Below the pieces are notes generated by a model that saw nothing but the letters and a program-made list of their open reading frames with translations, had not been told where the DNA came from and searched no databases. From Alnus glutinosa (lineage: Eukaryota; Streptophyta; Magnoliopsida; Fagales; Betulaceae): 64,000 bases of DNA. A program made the translations under genes and the position numbers. Location: contig NC_084886.1 of assembly GCF_958979055.1 (NCBI RefSeq), positions 14,666,154-14,730,153 of the forward strand. Reading direction: 5' to 3'. Below, piece by piece: positions 60,901 to 64,000 of the stretch (its first letter is position 1; each line of letters begins with the position of its first letter).

Positions 60901-62231
60901 CACTTATGGAAGCAAAGAAATGATCTCTTGTACAATAATACTCCACACACTAAGGAAGCAATCCTGACTCGTGTTAGGTGGGAAGCCCAGGCTAGGATCG
61001 TAGCAAAAGGGCATTTCAAGCACCTCGGAAATTCTATGAACCTTGTTTCTAAATGGAATCTGCAATCCCTTTTCTAGTTGGTCTGTTTGGATTGAAGGGT
61101 TGCTATGTTTCTGAGCTGGGGCTTTTTCTGTGATTCTGTGGTTTTCTATCCCTTATCCTCAGTTAGGTTGGGATAGAGTTAAGTCCTGATGTGATCAAGT
61201 GTTGAAAGGAAAATATCTTCTCTATCTGCTTCAGAATATCAAGGTCTAGATGGGGGAGTGAAGACTAAACCGTTGCTAAGGTTCCTCTGTAGTGCTCTTG
61301 TTGTAGTTGTCTTCTGGTGTTTGTGGTTGCTGCAGATTTATTTTGTTTTTCTGCTCCGTTGTTTCTGGTTTGTTTGTAGCAGTAAGATGCTATAATAGTT
61401 GTGTATCTTTGTGGAGCAGTAGGCTGTTTGTTTGTTATTTGGTTTCCTGGCTAGGGGGTTTCTTTGTCCCTATGCAGGAGTTCTTTCCAGTCTTCACTGG
61501 AGTGTGTTTTTTTTTTTTGGATGTTGAGGTTGAGCTTTATAAAGTCTTTTATTCATCAAAAAAATAATAATAATTCAGTTGAGCAAATCAGATGATCAGA
61601 AATCCATACAATCTCTAAGGTCGTTTTTTGAATTTAAATGCCTAGTTCTTAACAATAATCCAGGGGATTATATATTGCAAATCACATACCCGCATGCAGC
61701 TGGCAAGTCTTCTACCTTTGGGGGATTAGGTGCCATTAGACAATAAAATGTATCCCTCCAATTAGTCACCGGAGCGCTATACAGATCAAAGTTGCTGTTA
61801 TACACCCACGGTCTCTTGCGGTCACGCGAATACAACTCTTTCTTCACTTGAGTATCTTGCTCATGAAACCTACGCACGCCTTCCTTCATCTCCTCCAAAA
61901 CACTCACAGGGATCCCATGATTGACCAGCTGAAAGAAACCCCACGTCTCCGATGCATCACGAATGCTTTCAACAATTTTCTTGCGTTTTATTACATCTTT
62001 CTCGATGCCTTGGAGATCTATGACAGGAATACTAAACTGGGTGTCACCAGAAGCAGAGACGTTGTCAAAGTCATCCGGTGTATTATAGAATATACGAGGG
62101 ATCTCAGTAACCCCTGCATCCACTAGTCCTTTAACGCCGAGCTTTGTGTCATCAAAAGCCTTCAACTCACTTGCTCTATCATAGTCTGGCTTGAGCGTCG
62201 CCGGAACATCATCTCTGCCGGTAACGACCAT
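57949..62231 (-). CDS. 2-oxoglutarate/Fe(II)-dependent dioxygenase G, 3 exons
   Basis: Exons run 62231-61690, 59311-58990 and 58200-57949 (542+322+252 nt), giving 371 aa unbroken. Intron 1 is 2,378 nt because of a LINE insertion. Intron 2 is 789 nt with GC donor (CTACAG|GCAAGT) and TTTTTCAG acceptor. The exon 1 end reads TGCGG|GT instead of TGCAG|GT, so the CRD motif at the junction becomes CGD (residue 181, Arg to Gly), and the last exon bases change from AG to GG. Iron ligands are H244 (in HAD), D246 and H300; R310-x-S312 present. 'VSVVSFF' replaces the usual VSVASFF. Exon 1 is nearly identical to that of F. Likely a cytosolic metabolite oxygenase; substrate unknown. Confidence 0.92.
60094..61566 (+). 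mobile_element. LINE 3' part inserted in gene G intron 1 (opposite strand)
   Basis: Plus frames show '[20 protein letters not shown]', '[20 protein letters not shown]', then the zf-RVT region '[20 protein letters not shown]', '[20 protein letters not shown]'. After one in-frame TGA (60760-60762) the same frame goes on with '[20 protein letters not shown]' to a stop near 61077. A long 3' UTR ends in 'tcatcaaaaaaataataata'. In gene F intron 1 this stretch is missing, so the insertion came after, or was only in, the G copy. The 5' part of the LINE is missing. Confidence 0.85.
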
Positions 62232-63471
62232 TTTGGTTCTTTTGTGAAGAAACCGTGGAAGTTCTGCTCAAATGGGCCTCATTATGTTATGCTAATTCAA
62301 AAGAAGATATTTGACCAAAATTGTAAAGAAAGCAACTTGACAAGGATATGCACCCACTACCTAGAAGCCCTTCCGAACGCCCCATTAGATTTTATCAAAC
62401 ACGAGGAAAAATTGTCGGCTCCCTATTGACTTTTAGTGCTTCACTATTGCAGAGTAAATTAAATCTGGACAAAATTCTTACGTCGTGTAGCAGAGAAAAA
62501 TGCTATAGTTATCTCCCCGGCTGATGATCGAGTCAACTAATGAATAATGATAATATAAAATAAGAGGTGGGCATAGAAGAATGAATGTGTGCCACAGTTG
62601 TGCCCCCCTAGCTTCTAGATGGAATGAAATGAGGGTATGCCGGGCTCAAATAGCTCAATCCAGCTAATCCAGCAGTATGTCGTAACTCTTCTGGTACAGT
62701 AATCAAAGCTATTTCTGTCATCAACCCCTCTTGTGACCCTACTTATGGTGAGGCCTTAGCAGCTCCTCGTGCTTCCTCTTTGTCAGCATCTCTCAAGCTC
62801 TCCTCTTTCACTTTAGAAGGAGATTCTCAAGTGGTGATTTCAGCTCTCCAGCAGCCTTCTTTTGTACAAGACTGAAAAAATGTGGATCTTATTACAGAAT
62901 CAATTTCTTTACTTCCTCCTTCCTCCTCTTGGATGGCTAGAAAAGTTTACAGAAGTGCAAACTTCTGCACCCATCACGTGGCATATTAGGCCACAACTAG
63001 ATCTCACTCTAGCTGCATTCCCAAGTGGCATGACTTTTATATTCATTATTGAATTTGACATGAATTATTTTTGAATTTTGATTTAATTGTAATTTTAAAA
63101 TTCATGTTACATTTGAGAATAAATAAAGTATATGAGACTTACATTTAATATTATTCTAAAAAGAATTGGGTTTAGTCGTAAATGTCATTGTTACTGGCTT
63201 TTTTACAAATTGTCGCGATATTTTTTTTATCAAATAGCTGCAATTCACAAAGAACACCACGAAATTGACTCATTTATTTTGGCGTTTTCTTAAAAAGTCG
63301 CTAAATTGGTTAGTTTATAAGGGTGTTTTCTTTAAAACTCCGCAAAATATGCATATCTATTATTGCATTCTACGGGAAATGTCACTTAATTCAAAACATG
63401 TAACGGGCTACTTTATAGTGTGTGTGTGTATGTGTAATATTAAAATATGTATAAAATATATTTTGTGTGTG
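62232..63471. repeat. 5' flank of gene G, copy of the gene F flank
   Basis: Matches 46223-47400 except for the LINE piece at 62669-63013 (only here) and the MITE at 47044-47257 (only in F). Ends in a TG-rich microsatellite (63418-63475), as in F. Contains the presumed promoter of G. Confidence 0.85.
62669..63013 (+). mobile_element. LINE RNase H (RVT_3) fragment
   Basis: The plus frame reads 'AVCRNSSGTVIKAISVINPS', 'TYGEALAAPRASSLSASLKL', 'SSFTLEGDSQVVISALQQPS', 'VQD', stop, then 'LITESISLLPPSSSWMARKV', 'RSANFCTHHVAY' and a second stop. It is the same domain as the piece at 4600-5115, and both have a stop right after 'QD', where related LINEs have Trp (known from the family). It replaces a short part of the F-type flank. 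Confidence 0.75.
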
Positions 63472-63840
63472 TGTAATGTCCAAAGCATTATTTGAGTGTT
63501 TAAAATATAAATTAAATTAAATAAATGATTAGAGTTAGTAAAATGGTAAGAAAATACTTTGAATGCTTAGAAAACGTGTAAAAACGAGTTTTGGGAAGTC
63601 GTGTTCGGACATGCATAGGACGGAGTCAGGACGCAAGTTCTAGAGAGTGAAAATCCACTCCCTGGAAGTCCTGTCCGGACAGGCATAGGACATAGACAGG
63701 ATAAGATTATCACCATCTGAACTCACACTCATTCTTGATCCCTTGAGGCACAAGATTATCATCAGCTTCATCAACGATTCTAAAGGCCAAGCTCACACTC
63801 AGATTTTAGTGTTGTCCCCGGTAGATATGGTTCAAGCCAA
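63472..63840 (+). mobile_element. LTR-like start related to the solo LTR at 52504
   Basis: Begins TGTAATGTCCAAAGC after the TG microsatellite. Contains 'gtcgtgttcggaca' and 'gtcctgtccggaca' words like the 'gtccggac' part of the 52504 LTR. It is cut short by A-rich DNA (63841-63880), so only a 5' piece is left. Confidence 0.45.
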
Positions 63841-63879
63841 ATAAAAAAAAAATAAAAAAAATAAAAAAATAAAAAAAAA

Positions 63880-64000
63880 AAATTCCTTTCTTCTCCAAAC
63901 GAAAAGCCCAAACCACTATTCCAATAATAGCCGAATATAGTACATTATCCTAGGAAAGCAGATGATTCAAAGGAGAAACCAAAAGATAGGCTTTGAAGTT
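63880..64000 (+). mobile_element. Copia-like tail, same family as 40830-41371 (cut by window end)
   Basis: 'aatagtacattatcctag'-like words, 'cagatgattcaaag', 'gagaaaccaaaagat' and 'ggctttgaagtt' appear in the order found at 40838-41102. The LTR would be expected just beyond the window. Confidence 0.55.

Noticed and set aside
1722-62231. True ACC oxidase (ethylene biosynthesis)
   Set aside because: The proteins are 371-375 aa with an N-terminal extension and the motifs of the ACC-oxidase-homolog clade, while real ACC oxidases are near 315 aa. The name reflects similarity only.

Overview
The window is nuclear DNA from a plant, probably a woody eudicot; I cannot name the species. The evidence is AT-rich sequence with spliced genes, a plant nuclear tRNA-Asn, a PSK-receptor-like LRR gene, and plant transposons (Cassandra TRIM with 5S rRNA-like LTRs, Ty1/copia, long-LTR elements, L1-type LINEs, CACTA, hAT, Harbinger-like and MULE-like elements, MITEs).

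The main content is a tandem cluster of 2-oxoglutarate/Fe(II)-dependent dioxygenases (2OGD, 'ACC oxidase homolog 1-like / deacetoxyvindoline 4-hydroxylase-like' type), all on the minus strand. It comprises the first codons of one gene cut by the window edge (1-25); intact A (1722-3497); a decayed copy (8662-9305); intact D (10899-14422); intact E (35007-38101); intact F (43002-46222); and intact G (57949-62231). The five intact genes share three exons, an exon 2 of exactly 322 nt, splice phases 2 and 0, and a GC-AG second intron. They encode 371-375 aa with the HxD...H iron site and the RxS 2-oxoglutarate site complete. E, F and G form one subgroup. F and G are a recent segmental duplication that includes introns and about 1.2 kb of upstream DNA.

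At 17936-19963 (+) lies a single-exon PSKR-like LRR protein that keeps the signal peptide, LRRs, island and transmembrane segment but stops where the kinase should begin. A second copy of only its 3' end lies at 26279-26832, behind a decayed copia element.

Transposons by region: 4.3-6.6 kb, a MITE and LINE 3' ends; 7.0-8.7 kb, a tandem Cassandra array with 5S-like domains and a 5-bp target duplication, inserted in the 3' end of the decayed dioxygenase; 9.9-10.9 kb, a LINE 3' piece just past gene D; 11.6-12.3 kb, nested foldback DNA inside D intron 2; 21-30 kb, tandem duplications, a MULE-like MITE, and copia and LINE remnants; 31-35 kb, Harbinger-like and hAT-like elements; 40.8-42.8 kb, a copia LTR and a CACTA element; 48-57.6 kb, copia fragments plus a 2.7-kb solo LTR nested in an older inverted relative; 60.1-61.6 kb, a LINE in G intron 1.

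The cluster reads as a locally amplified family of the kind that supplies specialised-metabolism hydroxylases. Substrates cannot be read from the sequence. No second pathway enzyme type is visible here, so a multi-enzyme gene cluster is not shown.
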